Of a stretch of DNA of 9,993 nucleotides, positions 1 to 6,531 are shown one piece after another. The stretch's first letter is position 1, and the number at the start of each line of letters is the position of its first letter. Origin of the DNA: Cognatazoarcus sp050303815 (GTDB taxonomy: Bacteria; Pseudomonadota; Gammaproteobacteria; Burkholderiales; Rhodocyclaceae). The DNA is taken from contig JBNLCM010000006.1 in NCBI GenBank assembly GCA_050303815.1, forward strand, positions 1 through 9,993, in the 5' to 3' direction. Position numbers and translations under genes: made by a program. The notes beneath the pieces were generated by a model. The model made no database searches. It saw only the letters and a program-made list of their open reading frames with translations, and was not told where the DNA came from.

Positions 1-111
1 TGCCACTTCCACCCGCGCTGCCCGCGGGCCGAGGCGGTGTGCGCCGAACGCTACCCTGATGCGGCCGATCGCGGCGACGGGCACGTCGTGCGCTGCCACT
101 TCCCGCTGTAG
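1..111 (+). CDS. C-terminal end of peptide ABC transporter ATP-binding protein (partial)
   Basis: Frame 1 is open from the left edge and ends at TAG 109-111, giving 36 residues beginning CHFHPRCPRAEAVC and ending VVRCHFPL. This is the characteristic C-terminal extension of DppD/DppF/OppD/OppF-type ATPases: F-H-P-R-C-P, a following cysteine about seven residues on, then H-x-V-x-C-H near the end. Four cysteines are visible (residues 1, 7, 14 and 32 of the fragment). In some characterised dipeptide and oligopeptide importers the cysteines of this tail bind an iron-sulfur cluster. The Walker motifs lie outside the window, so only the subfamily can be named, and D-type versus F-type subunit cannot be decided. 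It is convergent with the secreted-protein gene that ends at 190. Confidence 0.85.
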   Translation, partial: CHFHPRCPRAEAVCAERYPDAADRGDGHVVRCHFPL

Positions 112-126
112 CGGGATTTCCACGGG

Positions 127-153
127 CCCGGCGTCAGCGGCTCTCGCGCCGGG
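127..153. terminator. candidate hairpin between convergent genes
   Basis: CCCGGCG (127-133) and CGCCGGG (147-153) form a perfect 7-bp stem with a 13-nt loop. It lies between the stop of the transporter ATPase (111) and the stop of the convergent secreted-protein gene (190). There is no clear T-run on either side, so a factor-independent terminator is only a possibility. The placement between convergent ends is the main argument. Confidence 0.35.
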
Positions 154-189
154 GACAGCGGGCCCCGTTCTCGTTCGCAGCGCGACGTG

Positions 190-1113
190 TCAGCAACCCA
201 GGCGGTTCGCTACCGTGGCTGTCGTGCACGTCGTGCAGCAGTCGGTACAACCCTCCGTTCCGTTGATGCCAATGCCCCAGTAGGAGTTACCCGTCTTGGC
301 GCCATAGCAGATCTTGGCGCCGGTGCGGCACTCGAGGCGGTTCGTGTAGGTCGTGTTGTAGTACGACGTGTAGTACACGGTGCTGGAACCGGGCCAGACC
401 AGGTCGTTCGTCTTGTCGAAGAAGCGGTATTCGATCCGATAGCCATCGTTGCAGGCGTCGGTGATGTTCCACGTAAGCGTCGATGTGGTCGTTGCGGACC
501 CGCCTCCGGATCCGCCACCCGTATTGGTGTTGCCCGAGGACGTGAAACAGTAGAAGAAGGCGGTCACCTTGGTTCCGGACGACGTCGGGTTCAGGATGAA
601 GCCCTGATCGCCATCGTTATAGAGGGAATAGGCAAACATGTTGGCCTGGCTACGAATCGCGTCGGGATAGGTCTGCCAGCTGTTGTTTCTGTCGATATCG
701 ATGGTGACGGCGCCTTCCACCACATCCAGGACCATCATGGTCATCGCGCACGAGCCGAACCAGCCTTCGTATCCGATGATGTCGGGATCCTTGTTGTAGT
801 AGTACCTGGCGTCGCCAAGGGACAAGCCGGCAGCGTGGGCGGTACGCAATGCGTCAGTGGAAAGCGCCTGGCGGAGAACGTCGGCTTCGCTGGCGGGCGT
901 GTCCTGCGCCGGTGATTGCGGGCGAATGCCGGCTTCCTGTGGCTGGGAGGCCATGTCCGGCGTGGGGTCCGCAGAACCGAAGTAGTTGTCCGCGGCGGCC
1001 TGTTTCTGCGCACTGCGTGCGGCGGTGTTTTCCGCCGCATCAGCCTGGGCGAACGCGATCGAGGGCGTGGCGACGAAGAGGCACACGGTGGCAAGGAGTT
1101 TGCGCAGGTTCAC
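190..1113 (-). CDS. Sec-secreted two-domain protein with C-terminal cysteine-rich domain
   Basis: It encodes 307 aa from GTG 1113, preceded by AGGAGA seven nucleotides upstream. The same frame runs on far upstream, but that is antisense-register read-through of the peptidase gene. Residues 1-22 form a Sec signal peptide with a likely cut at AFA|QA. Residues about 23-80 are low-complexity and Ala/Gln-rich. Residues about 90-192 form a domain also present in the protein encoded at 4037-4648, sharing FG-x-C (C122), YPDAIR (149-154), MF-x-Y-x-LY (159-165) and TAFFYCF (184-190). A Gly-Ser linker (about 194-210) leads to a domain beginning WNITDACNDGYRIEYRFFD and containing GAKICYGA, YWGIGI and the CTDCCTTC cluster. 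This second domain has eight cysteines (221, 262, 269, 289, 292, 293, 296, 307), which suggests disulfide stabilisation outside the cytoplasm. I do not recognise a named family. It is the last gene of the peptidase cluster. Confidence 0.85.
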   Translation of the reverse strand: MNLRKLLATVCLFVATPSIAFAQADAAENTAARSAQKQAAADNYFGSADPTPDMASQPQEAGIRPQSPAQDTPASEADVLRQALSTDALRTAHAAGLSLGDARYYYNKDPDIIGYEGWFGSCAMTMMVLDVVEGAVTIDIDRNNSWQTYPDAIRSQANMFAYSLYNDGDQGFILNPTSSGTKVTAFFYCFTSSGNTNTGGGSGGGSATTTSTLTWNITDACNDGYRIEYRFFDKTNDLVWPGSSTVYYTSYYNTTYTNRLECRTGAKICYGAKTGNSYWGIGINGTEGCTDCCTTCTTATVANRLGC

Positions 1114-1140
1114 ATGGATTCTCCTGAAATGGGCTGGAAG

Positions 1141-1195
1141 CGAGCCGATCGGGCCCTGCGACGGACGGGCGCCGCGATTCGTCCAGGTCGGCTCG
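1141..1195 (-). promoter_or_regulatory. nested inverted repeat between peptidase and downstream secreted-protein gene
   Basis: The arms CGAGCCGA (1141-1148) and TCGGCTCG (1188-1195) pair perfectly over 8 bp. Inside them GGACG (1163-1167) pairs with CGTCC (1180-1184). The structure starts eight bases after the peptidase stop codon and ends about 28 bases before the GTG of the next gene. No U-run follows, so I read it as a possible attenuator, processing site or mRNA-stabilising hairpin that sets the ratio of the two products, not as a firm terminator. Confidence 0.4.
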
Positions 1196-1202
1196 TGATA
1201 CG

Positions 1203-4040
1203 TCAGTCGGTGGGCGCTCGCCTGGCGGGGAGGCCGGTTGCGGCGTTGCGGAAGGCGGCGGGCCGGTTGCTTGCCCCCAGCGCATTGACGGGGGCCATGA
1301 TCAGGTCGAGCCCGCTGCGATCGCCATTGACGATGCTGAGGACTTCCGGCAGGTCCGAGGCCGGCCAGACGCCGCAGCTCTCGCCGCTGCCGCAGATGAA
1401 GCCGTCGTTGTCCTGGTCGCTGCCGCCGATCAGGTAGTAGTGGCCGGCCGGGACGCTCGGGAAGGCGAAGGTGTAGCGCCCGTTCTGGGGGTTCGCGGCC
1501 ACCTGGCCGAGGTTCTCGCCCGTGTCGGGATCGAGCAGCAGGAAATAGACCCGCCCCGCATGGCCCGGCACGGAGGCACCGGCGACCTGCAGGGTGACCG
1601 GTATCTGCAGGTTGCCGGCCGTACTGCTGACCGTGATGGTGGCCGAATGCACGCCGGAAGCGAGGCCGCCGCGGCTGGCGCTGAGGCGGTATTCGAGCCC
1701 GCTGTTGACCGCGGTCTCGGCGCCGATCGTGAGCCACGTGGCGTTGTCGCTGATGCCGCTGATGGTGATCGTGCCGGCACCCTGGTTTTCGAGGCGCAAC
1801 ACCTGCTGGGTGGCCGTGGTGTCGAAGTCGATGCGGCTCGGCAGCGCGGCGAGGATCGGTGAGGCCGGCGCCGTGCCCGTCAGGTTCTGGGCCTCGACCA
1901 CCGCCTTGTAGGCATTGATCAGGCCGTAGCCGAAGCTGTCGTCCCGGCCCGGCGGGCCCAGATCGTCGACGATGGCGCCCGAGGTGATCAGGGCATCCAC
2001 CTGGGCCGGGGTGATGGACGGATTCACCGCGCGCATCAGGGCCACGACCCCCGCGACATGGGGCGCCGCCATCGAGGTGCCCTGTTCGAACGCGTAGGCG
2101 GCGCTGGCGCTGCCCGTGCTCTCGCTCATCTTCGTGCTGAGGATGCCGTCGGGGTAGCCGTCGGCATTCGCGTCGACGCGCAGGTCGCCACCGGGTGCCG
2201 CGACGTCGATGGTGCCGCCGAAATTGGAGTAGTAGGCGAGCGCGTTGCCGGTATCGGTGGCGCTGACCGAGATCACGCCATCGTAGGCGGCCGGGTACGA
2301 GGGGGCCGACGAGGTTTCGTTGCCGGCTGCGGCAACCACCACGACGCCGCGCGCGCGGGCCTGCCGAATGGCCTCCTGGACCTGGGGCACATAGCCGCCG
2401 CCACCCAGGCTGAGGTTGATGACGTCGGCCGCCTGCGCCGGCACGCTGCCGGACACGTTGGCCTGGCCGGACGCATACAGGATGCCCTGAAGGATATCGA
2501 AGGTCGTTCCGCCGCCCCGGCCGAGCACGCGGACCGGCATCACGCGGGCGTCGCCCGCCACGCCGGCGACGCCCTCGCCATTGTTGGTGGTCGCCGCCAC
2601 GGTCCCCGAAACGTGGGTGCCATGCCACGAGCTGGTGCCGCCAGCACCCTGGTCACCCGGGTCATTGGGGTTGGCGTCCACGCCGTCGCCGTCGAGCGAG
2701 ATGGACGGGTCGCTGATGAAGTCGTAGCCACTGACCAGCCTGCCGGCGAGATCCGGGTGGGACAGGACCACCCCGGTGTCGATCACCGCGACGATCACCG
2801 GGTTGCTGGCGTTCGCCCCGCGCGTGATGTTCCAGGCGCTGGGCAGGTTGATCGCGGGATAGTGCCATTGCAGGCCGTAATAGGTGTCGTTGGCGGTCGC
2901 GAACGACTGCACCCGGTAGTTGGGGCCGACGGACGCCAGTCCGGGGCGGGTCGCGAGATGCTTGAGGCGTGCCAGTGTGTCGCGACGCGCGATGCTGTCG
3001 ATCGACAGGGGCAGGCCCGACCAGGGGTCCGTCCCGGCAGGTGCCGCCTGCGCCTGGCGTCGGACGTCGCTGGCCGTGAGATCGAGCAGCAACGCCGAGG
3101 TGGCGGCCCCCGCCTTGACGGAGGCGCCGGCAGCCGCGGCGTGGGCCATCGTGCCGTCGTCCGGGGCGGAGTCGGACGATGCGATCGCTTCGCCGGGCAC
3201 GAAGTCTGCCGCCCGGTTCCAGTGGCCCGCCGATGTGCGGGCAACGCCGTTGCGTACGCCGATGGACAGGGTGTAGGTGCTCGCCCCCTGGTAGGCGCCG
3301 ACGACCACATAGTAGGTGCCCGAAGCCGGCACCGTGAGCGATTCCGTGCGACCGACCCCCTCGGAGGAGGCGACGAGGTTGAGGGACAGATCGTAAAGGA
3401 AGAGGTCCAGGTCGATGGCGCTGGCCAGGGCGGACGTCCAGGCGCCGATCTCCATCTCCACCACCTGGCCTGCGGCGAGGCCGGTCCGGTAGGTGTCCCA
3501 CTCATCGCCGGCGCTGGCAAACCGGCTGCCGGCCGGGCCGGAGCCGCCCAGCGATGCGAAGCCGATGGCCATGCCGGGGTTCGGGATCGGCTGGGCCGTG
3601 GCGGGGCCGTTGTTCGCGGCGAAGCTCGCCTCGGGATCATTCACGTCGCTGTCGGCGACGATGCCGGAGGCCACGCTGGCGCTCCCGGACACCTGGTAGC
3701 TGCCGCTGCCGGCCTCGATGCCGACACAGCCCGCGATGAAGCTGCCGAGGGACTGCAGGAAGCTCGTCCGGCCGGCGGCACCGCCGTTGCCACTGCCCCA
3801 GTAACCGTCGTTGCCGCACGCCCCGGTTGGCTGGATCGGTTGCGCCGGCGCGCTTGCGACGCCGGGCGGCAGTGCGCTCGGGGTCGAAACGACGGTGCCG
3901 GCGGTTGCCGGCCCGGTGGCGGTGGCGCGGCCGGTGTCTCCGCCGCCTCCGCCGCATCCGGTCAGCAGGGCCGCCAGCAGTGCGACGGTCACCCCGGCCG
4001 ACGCCTGCCGGGCTGTATCGCGGTGGCCGACCGGTGTCAC
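1203..4040 (-). CDS. lipoprotein subtilisin-like serine peptidase (S8 family)
   Basis: It encodes 945 aa from GTG 4040, chosen because the GTG overlaps the upstream stop (GTGA), has GAGG eight nucleotides before it, and begins an ideal lipoprotein signal peptide (lipobox LLTGC, C29, then a glycine run). Residues about 145-262 contain a PPC-type beta domain (YVVVGAY, STYTLSIG). Residues about 355-380 (LARLKHLATRPGLASVGPNY) look like the end of an inhibitor_I9-type prodomain. The catalytic domain spans about 385-715 with D421 (AVIDTG), H473 (WHGTH), oxyanion N574 (AAGNE) and S656 (GTSMAAP), all intact. A beta domain of Ig/BACON-like appearance covers about 727-820. A final module of about 825-930 holds an acidic DQDNDG stretch near 872, possibly calcium-binding, with two cysteines. 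It should be a lipid-tethered protease of the cell envelope, hydrolysing proteins outside the cytoplasm. It is translationally coupled to the gene upstream. Confidence 0.95.
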   Translation of the reverse strand: MTPVGHRDTARQASAGVTVALLAALLTGCGGGGGDTGRATATGPATAGTVVSTPSALPPGVASAPAQPIQPTGACGNDGYWGSGNGGAAGRTSFLQSLGSFIAGCVGIEAGSGSYQVSGSASVASGIVADSDVNDPEASFAANNGPATAQPIPNPGMAIGFASLGGSGPAGSRFASAGDEWDTYRTGLAAGQVVEMEIGAWTSALASAIDLDLFLYDLSLNLVASSEGVGRTESLTVPASGTYYVVVGAYQGASTYTLSIGVRNGVARTSAGHWNRAADFVPGEAIASSDSAPDDGTMAHAAAAGASVKAGAATSALLLDLTASDVRRQAQAAPAGTDPWSGLPLSIDSIARRDTLARLKHLATRPGLASVGPNYRVQSFATANDTYYGLQWHYPAINLPSAWNITRGANASNPVIVAVIDTGVVLSHPDLAGRLVSGYDFISDPSISLDGDGVDANPNDPGDQGAGGTSSWHGTHVSGTVAATTNNGEGVAGVAGDARVMPVRVLGRGGGTTFDILQGILYASGQANVSGSVPAQAADVINLSLGGGGYVPQVQEAIRQARARGVVVVAAAGNETSSAPSYPAAYDGVISVSATDTGNALAYYSNFGGTIDVAAPGGDLRVDANADGYPDGILSTKMSESTGSASAAYAFEQGTSMAAPHVAGVVALMRAVNPSITPAQVDALITSGAIVDDLGPPGRDDSFGYGLINAYKAVVEAQNLTGTAPASPILAALPSRIDFDTTATQQVLRLENQGAGTITISGISDNATWLTIGAETAVNSGLEYRLSASRGGLASGVHSATITVSSTAGNLQIPVTLQVAGASVPGHAGRVYFLLLDPDTGENLGQVAANPQNGRYTFAFPSVPAGHYYLIGGSDQDNDGFICGSGESCGVWPASDLPEVLSIVNGDRSGLDLIMAPVNALGASNRPAAFRNAATGLPARRAPTD

Positions 4041-4648
4041 GGATTGACCTCGTCCGAGCCGAGTGTCTCGCCGGTCAGGCCATCGGAATACACCAGCGAC
4101 GCGGACGGGTCCGACGAGAAGCAATAGACGAAGGCGGTCATGTTGCCGATGACGGTACTGCCCCGGTCGAAGCTGTCCTCGGCGAAGGCGAAGCCCTTCC
4201 CGTAGGCGCTGCCATACAGCGCGTAGGAGAACATGTATGCCGCCTGCCGGATGGTGTCCGGGTAGTCGGTGATCGTGGCATTCCCGCTCGCCATGTCGGC
4301 GCTGGTCTCGGCCGAGTAGAAGCTGATGTTCGTTTCGCCGGACTCGAGGTCCAGGACCAGTTGCAGAATGTCGCAGCCGAGTCCGAAGACACTCTTCAGG
4401 TAGCCCGAGTGGACAGGGCGGTTGTAGAGATAGATGGCGTCCCGCAGGACGACATTGCCCGTCGCGTGGGGATGGCGCAGGTCGGGCGCGCTGGCCGGCG
4501 CCGACAGGGTGGCGCGGGCATGGTCATGGATCGCTCCGATCCGTTGGCCAGCTGCGTCGGCCGCCGGCGCCTGGGCGGGCAGGCCGAGGCAGGCACAGAG
4601 GATGACGGCAGCGGCCGGGCGGGCGGGGGACACGGGACGGTGTGGCAT
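4037..4648 (-). CDS. small Sec-secreted protein, paralog of the 190-1113 product
   Basis: It encodes 203 aa from ATG 4648, with a weak GAG about nine nucleotides upstream. Residues 1 to about 30 form a signal peptide (hydrophobic AAAVILCACLGL, cut near AQA or PAA). The mature part holds the domain shared with the secreted protein at 190-1113: FGLGC (C92), VLDLESGET, YPDTIR (129-134), MFSYALY (139-145) and TAFVYCF (171-177, C176). The two mature cysteines match C122 and C189 of the paralog, so one disulfide is likely. The cysteine-rich second domain of the paralog is absent here. Its stop overlaps the GTG of the subtilase by four bases, so production is coupled to the protease. I do not recognise the family. 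Chaperone, inhibitor or substrate of the protease are possible roles inferred only from position. Confidence 0.85.
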   Translation of the reverse strand: MPHRPVSPARPAAAVILCACLGLPAQAPAADAAGQRIGAIHDHARATLSAPASAPDLRHPHATGNVVLRDAIYLYNRPVHSGYLKSVFGLGCDILQLVLDLESGETNISFYSAETSADMASGNATITDYPDTIRQAAYMFSYALYGSAYGKGFAFAEDSFDRGSTVIGNMTAFVYCFSSDPSASLVYSDGLTGETLGSDEVNP

Positions 4649-4699
4649 CGGTCGATCTCAAGCGCGTTGCGGGTGAATGGCACGCAGCGCCAGGCCGTC

Positions 4700-4800
4700 G
4701 CGCCTGATGCGGGGCGTGCCCCGGAATTCTCCCACCGGGCAACATTGATTTACAATATGGAGAAAGTGCTAGCGCGCTGATTCCAATCAATGCTTGCGTC
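4700..4800 (-). promoter_or_regulatory. probable control region of the peptidase cluster
   Basis: This AT-richer pocket in GC-rich surroundings lies about 50-150 bases before the first gene of the cluster. It holds an 8-bp perfect inverted repeat, CATTGATT (4743-4750) and AATCAATG (4785-4792), plus a small palindrome AGCGCGCT (4771-4778) between the arms. On the minus strand TTGTAA followed 18 bases later by GAGAAT is a possible, poor -35/-10 pair (4 of 6 matches each). The region as a control site is more credible than those exact hexamers. Confidence 0.35.
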
Positions 4801-4808
4801 AAAGGGGC

Positions 4809-4822
4809 CCCGGCCGGCCGGG
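4809..4822 (-). terminator. candidate terminator of the YkgJ-type gene
   Basis: On the minus strand a 14-base palindrome CCCGGCCGGCCGGG lies about 47 bases past the stop of the cysteine-cluster gene and is followed within a few bases by CCCCTTT. The stem is very GC-rich but the T-run is only three, so this is tentative. If real, it separates this gene from the peptidase cluster. Confidence 0.3.
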
Positions 4823-4869
4823 TGATCCGGCGGCGAATGGATGTCCGGTGCGCTGCGCGTGCGGCGCCG

Positions 4870-5397
4870 TCAGCCTTGTGGGCCCGGCGCGTCGCCGTGG
4901 GGCCCGACGCCGCCGGCCTGGTCGAACCAGGCGGTCAGGGGCTGAGCCGGGCCGTCCGTGCGCATGGCTTGCTCGACCGCGGCCTGGTTGCCCCAGACCA
5001 CGTCGGCCATCTCACCCGCGTCGACCCGTCGTTCGATGTCGCGGCAGTAGAGCCCCCGGTCGCGTTCAACGTAGTAGCCATAGGTTCGACAGGCCACCGG
5101 CCGATGGGCATAGACCGGGCAGATGCCCAACTCGGTGTCGAGCAGGGGACACACGTAGCCATTGGCACCTCGCGCCATCGTGCGGACCCGCATCCGGATC
5201 GACGCCAGGGCGTCAGCCGTCAGCGTCTCGAGACCCGACTGCAGCAGTGACCACTCCGACGGTGTCAGGCGGGGCACGTCGGCCAGGCTTCGGCAGCACT
5301 GGTCGCACCCCTTTCCGCAAGGCCAGTCCGGCTGCTCCTGTCGAATCCGCGCGACGCGATCGTCGATGGCCTGGTGAAGCGGGGCAAGGTCGGTCAT
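4870..5397 (-). CDS. YkgJ family cysteine cluster protein
   Basis: It encodes 175 aa from ATG 5397 (MTDLAPLHQAIDDRV). A TTG 57 bases further upstream would also keep the frame open, and neither start has a convincing Shine-Dalgarno. The N-terminal cluster C27-GKG-C31-DQ-CC (34-35) is the C-x3-C-x2-CC signature of the zinc/iron-chelating PF03692 family. A second part has C83-PLLDTELGIC (C93) and RPVACRTYG (C103), matching the C-P-x-Y-x-x-R-P-x-x-C-R element of the family, and a further cysteine at 118. The length is normal and all signature residues are present. These are small cytosolic metal-binding proteins of poorly defined role. It is expected to be transcribed apart from the peptidase cluster, given the 220-base gap and possible terminator. 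Confidence 0.9.
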   Translation of the reverse strand: MTDLAPLHQAIDDRVARIRQEQPDWPCGKGCDQCCRSLADVPRLTPSEWSLLQSGLETLTADALASIRMRVRTMARGANGYVCPLLDTELGICPVYAHRPVACRTYGYYVERDRGLYCRDIERRVDAGEMADVVWGNQAAVEQAMRTDGPAQPLTAWFDQAGGVGPHGDAPGPQG

Positions 5398-5580
5398 GGA
5401 GAGGCAGGGGAACTCGGGCGCGCCGATTATGGCGTTGCGCCCACCGTGCAACAAGGCCTGCCTGGCACCGGACGGCGCCGAAATACAGGATGGACCCCGA
5501 TCGCCAGGCCGGCACGACGGATGGGCCTGCGATTCGGCATGGCAGATGAATCACACGGTGGTAACAGGGCAAGCACCGGC

Positions 5581-5975
5581 ATGGGCCAGCACATTCGCGA
5601 CAGACGCCGGGTGCGGCGCTCCGGCCGCCTGGAGGCGCAGGACGTGCCGGCCTTCACGCATGGTCTCGGCACCGACCAGAGCGTGTGGGACCGGGTGGCC
5701 CGCTAACTGGGCAGGGACGTGCGCACCCTCACCTACGATAGCGCCGTTGCCGTGCCCGGTAACCAGGCCACTTTTCGCAAGAACCAGGCGCGTTACCTCA
5801 AGGTGTCGGGCGACGCGACCGACCTGCTCTCGATCTGCGACGCGAGGCGCCTCGAAGGCCGCATCGGCCTGGCGGGCCACGCGGTCGGTGGCATGGCCTC
5901 GCCGCTGGCGACCCTGTAGCGCCCGCGGGCCGCGCATGTTGCCGCCGTACCGGCCGGGCGGTCCGCTATGCGATA
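5581..5975 (+). pseudogene. decayed RsbQ-like alpha/beta hydrolase remnant
   Basis: Reading one + frame from ATG 5581 gives 41 codons containing FTHGLGTDQSVWDRVA, a TAA at 5704-5706, then in the same frame LGRDVRTLTYDSAV, YLKVSGDATDLLSICDA, IGLAGHAVGGMAS and LATL before TAG 5917-5919. The order matches the first half of RsbQ/KAI2-type hydrolases (HGFGxDQxxW, then a YxxDxLxxCxAL-like helix, then GHSxGxMxG). Three defects are visible: the in-frame TAA, GHA in place of GHS at the nucleophile elbow, and loss of the C-terminal half with the catalytic Asp and His. After the TAG the frame reads RPRAAHVAAVPAGRSAMRYP, weakly like the next family segment, before it runs into the neighbouring gene. RsbQ partners regulate sigma-B in Bacillus, but no partner gene is seen here. 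Confidence 0.75.
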
Positions 5976-6412
5976 CCCAGGAGGTCCCACATCGCGACGA
6001 TGGCCGCCTGGTCGAACCCGACCGCCGGGTTGGTGAGCACGAGCCGCGTGTCCGGCGGGTACAGCTCGGCCGAATCGTCGATGGCGATCCACTCGTCCGT
6101 GGCAACACCCTTCTTCGTGCAATAGGCGTGAATCTCGGCAAACCGTTGGTAGACCGGGGCGCCGGCGACCTCGGGCGTCACGCCGGCAATCCGCTCGGCC
6201 AGGGGCATGGGGAAACGCGCCTTGAGCGCCGCCAGGGACATGCCCAGCCGCCAGGTGGACGACACAACGATCCGCGGGTCGTCGATCGGGCCGACGGCGA
6301 GGATCAGCGAATGCAGGCAACTGTCGTCAAAGACGTTCGCCGGCGAGCTGTTCCGCCGCAGCACGCCGTCGATGTCCAGGAAAATGTAAGTTGGCGCAGT
6401 CTGATCCGTCAT
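5966..6412 (-). CDS. small stand-alone HAD-fold protein
   Basis: It encodes 148 aa from ATG 6412, preceded by a weak AAGG about ten nucleotides upstream. Motif I is YIFLDIDGVL with D13 and D15, the nucleophile and acid/base aspartates of HAD phosphohydrolases. Motif II is VVSSTWR (S51/S52). Motif IV is WIAIDDS (D112/D113). The short length with no cap domain, and the pattern of DIDGVL, SSTWR, then IDDS, fit the HAD domain known from 'Swiss Army Knife' RNA-repair proteins and its stand-alone relatives. A phosphatase acting on a nucleic-acid end or small phosphoester is the likely activity, though the substrate cannot be read from sequence. It lies 119 bases downstream of the membrane-protein gene, with a hairpin between them, so it may have its own promoter. 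Its 3' end abuts the decayed hydrolase on the opposite strand. Confidence 0.85.
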   Translation of the reverse strand: MTDQTAPTYIFLDIDGVLRRNSSPANVFDDSCLHSLILAVGPIDDPRIVVSSTWRLGMSLAALKARFPMPLAERIAGVTPEVAGAPVYQRFAEIHAYCTKKGVATDEWIAIDDSAELYPPDTRLVLTNPAVGFDQAAIVAMWDLLGIA

Positions 6413-6504
6413 CTGCCAAGCCTTGTGGCCCGATGGTCTGCCGGGATTATGCCGTTTCCGTCCGGAGAGGGCGCTGACATCCGACCGAACCGGTCCGCCC
6501 TGGG

Positions 6505-6524
6505 GCGTCGTCATCGCACGACGC
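6505..6524 (-). terminator. hairpin after the membrane-protein gene
   Basis: GCGTCGT (6505-6511) and ACGACGC (6518-6524) form a perfect 7-bp stem with a 6-nt loop, starting seven bases after the stop of the gene that ends at 6532. There is no T-run, so a Rho-independent terminator is not certain. A second small stem, GACCG-AAC-CGGTC, follows. Confidence 0.4.
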
Positions 6525-6531
6525 GCTGCCC

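Noticed and set aside
1114..2628. Upstream extension of the 190-1113 reading frame to a start at 2628
   Set aside because: It runs out of register through the peptidase gene and gives low-complexity Arg/Gly-rich residues. The GTG at 1113 has a ribosome binding site and begins a clean signal peptide.
2058..4127. Long open + strand frame of 689 codons
   Set aside because: It is exactly antisense to the S8 peptidase, is Arg/Gly/Ala/Val-rich with no domain, and is explained by high GC suppressing stops. The peptidase motifs on the other strand are unambiguous.
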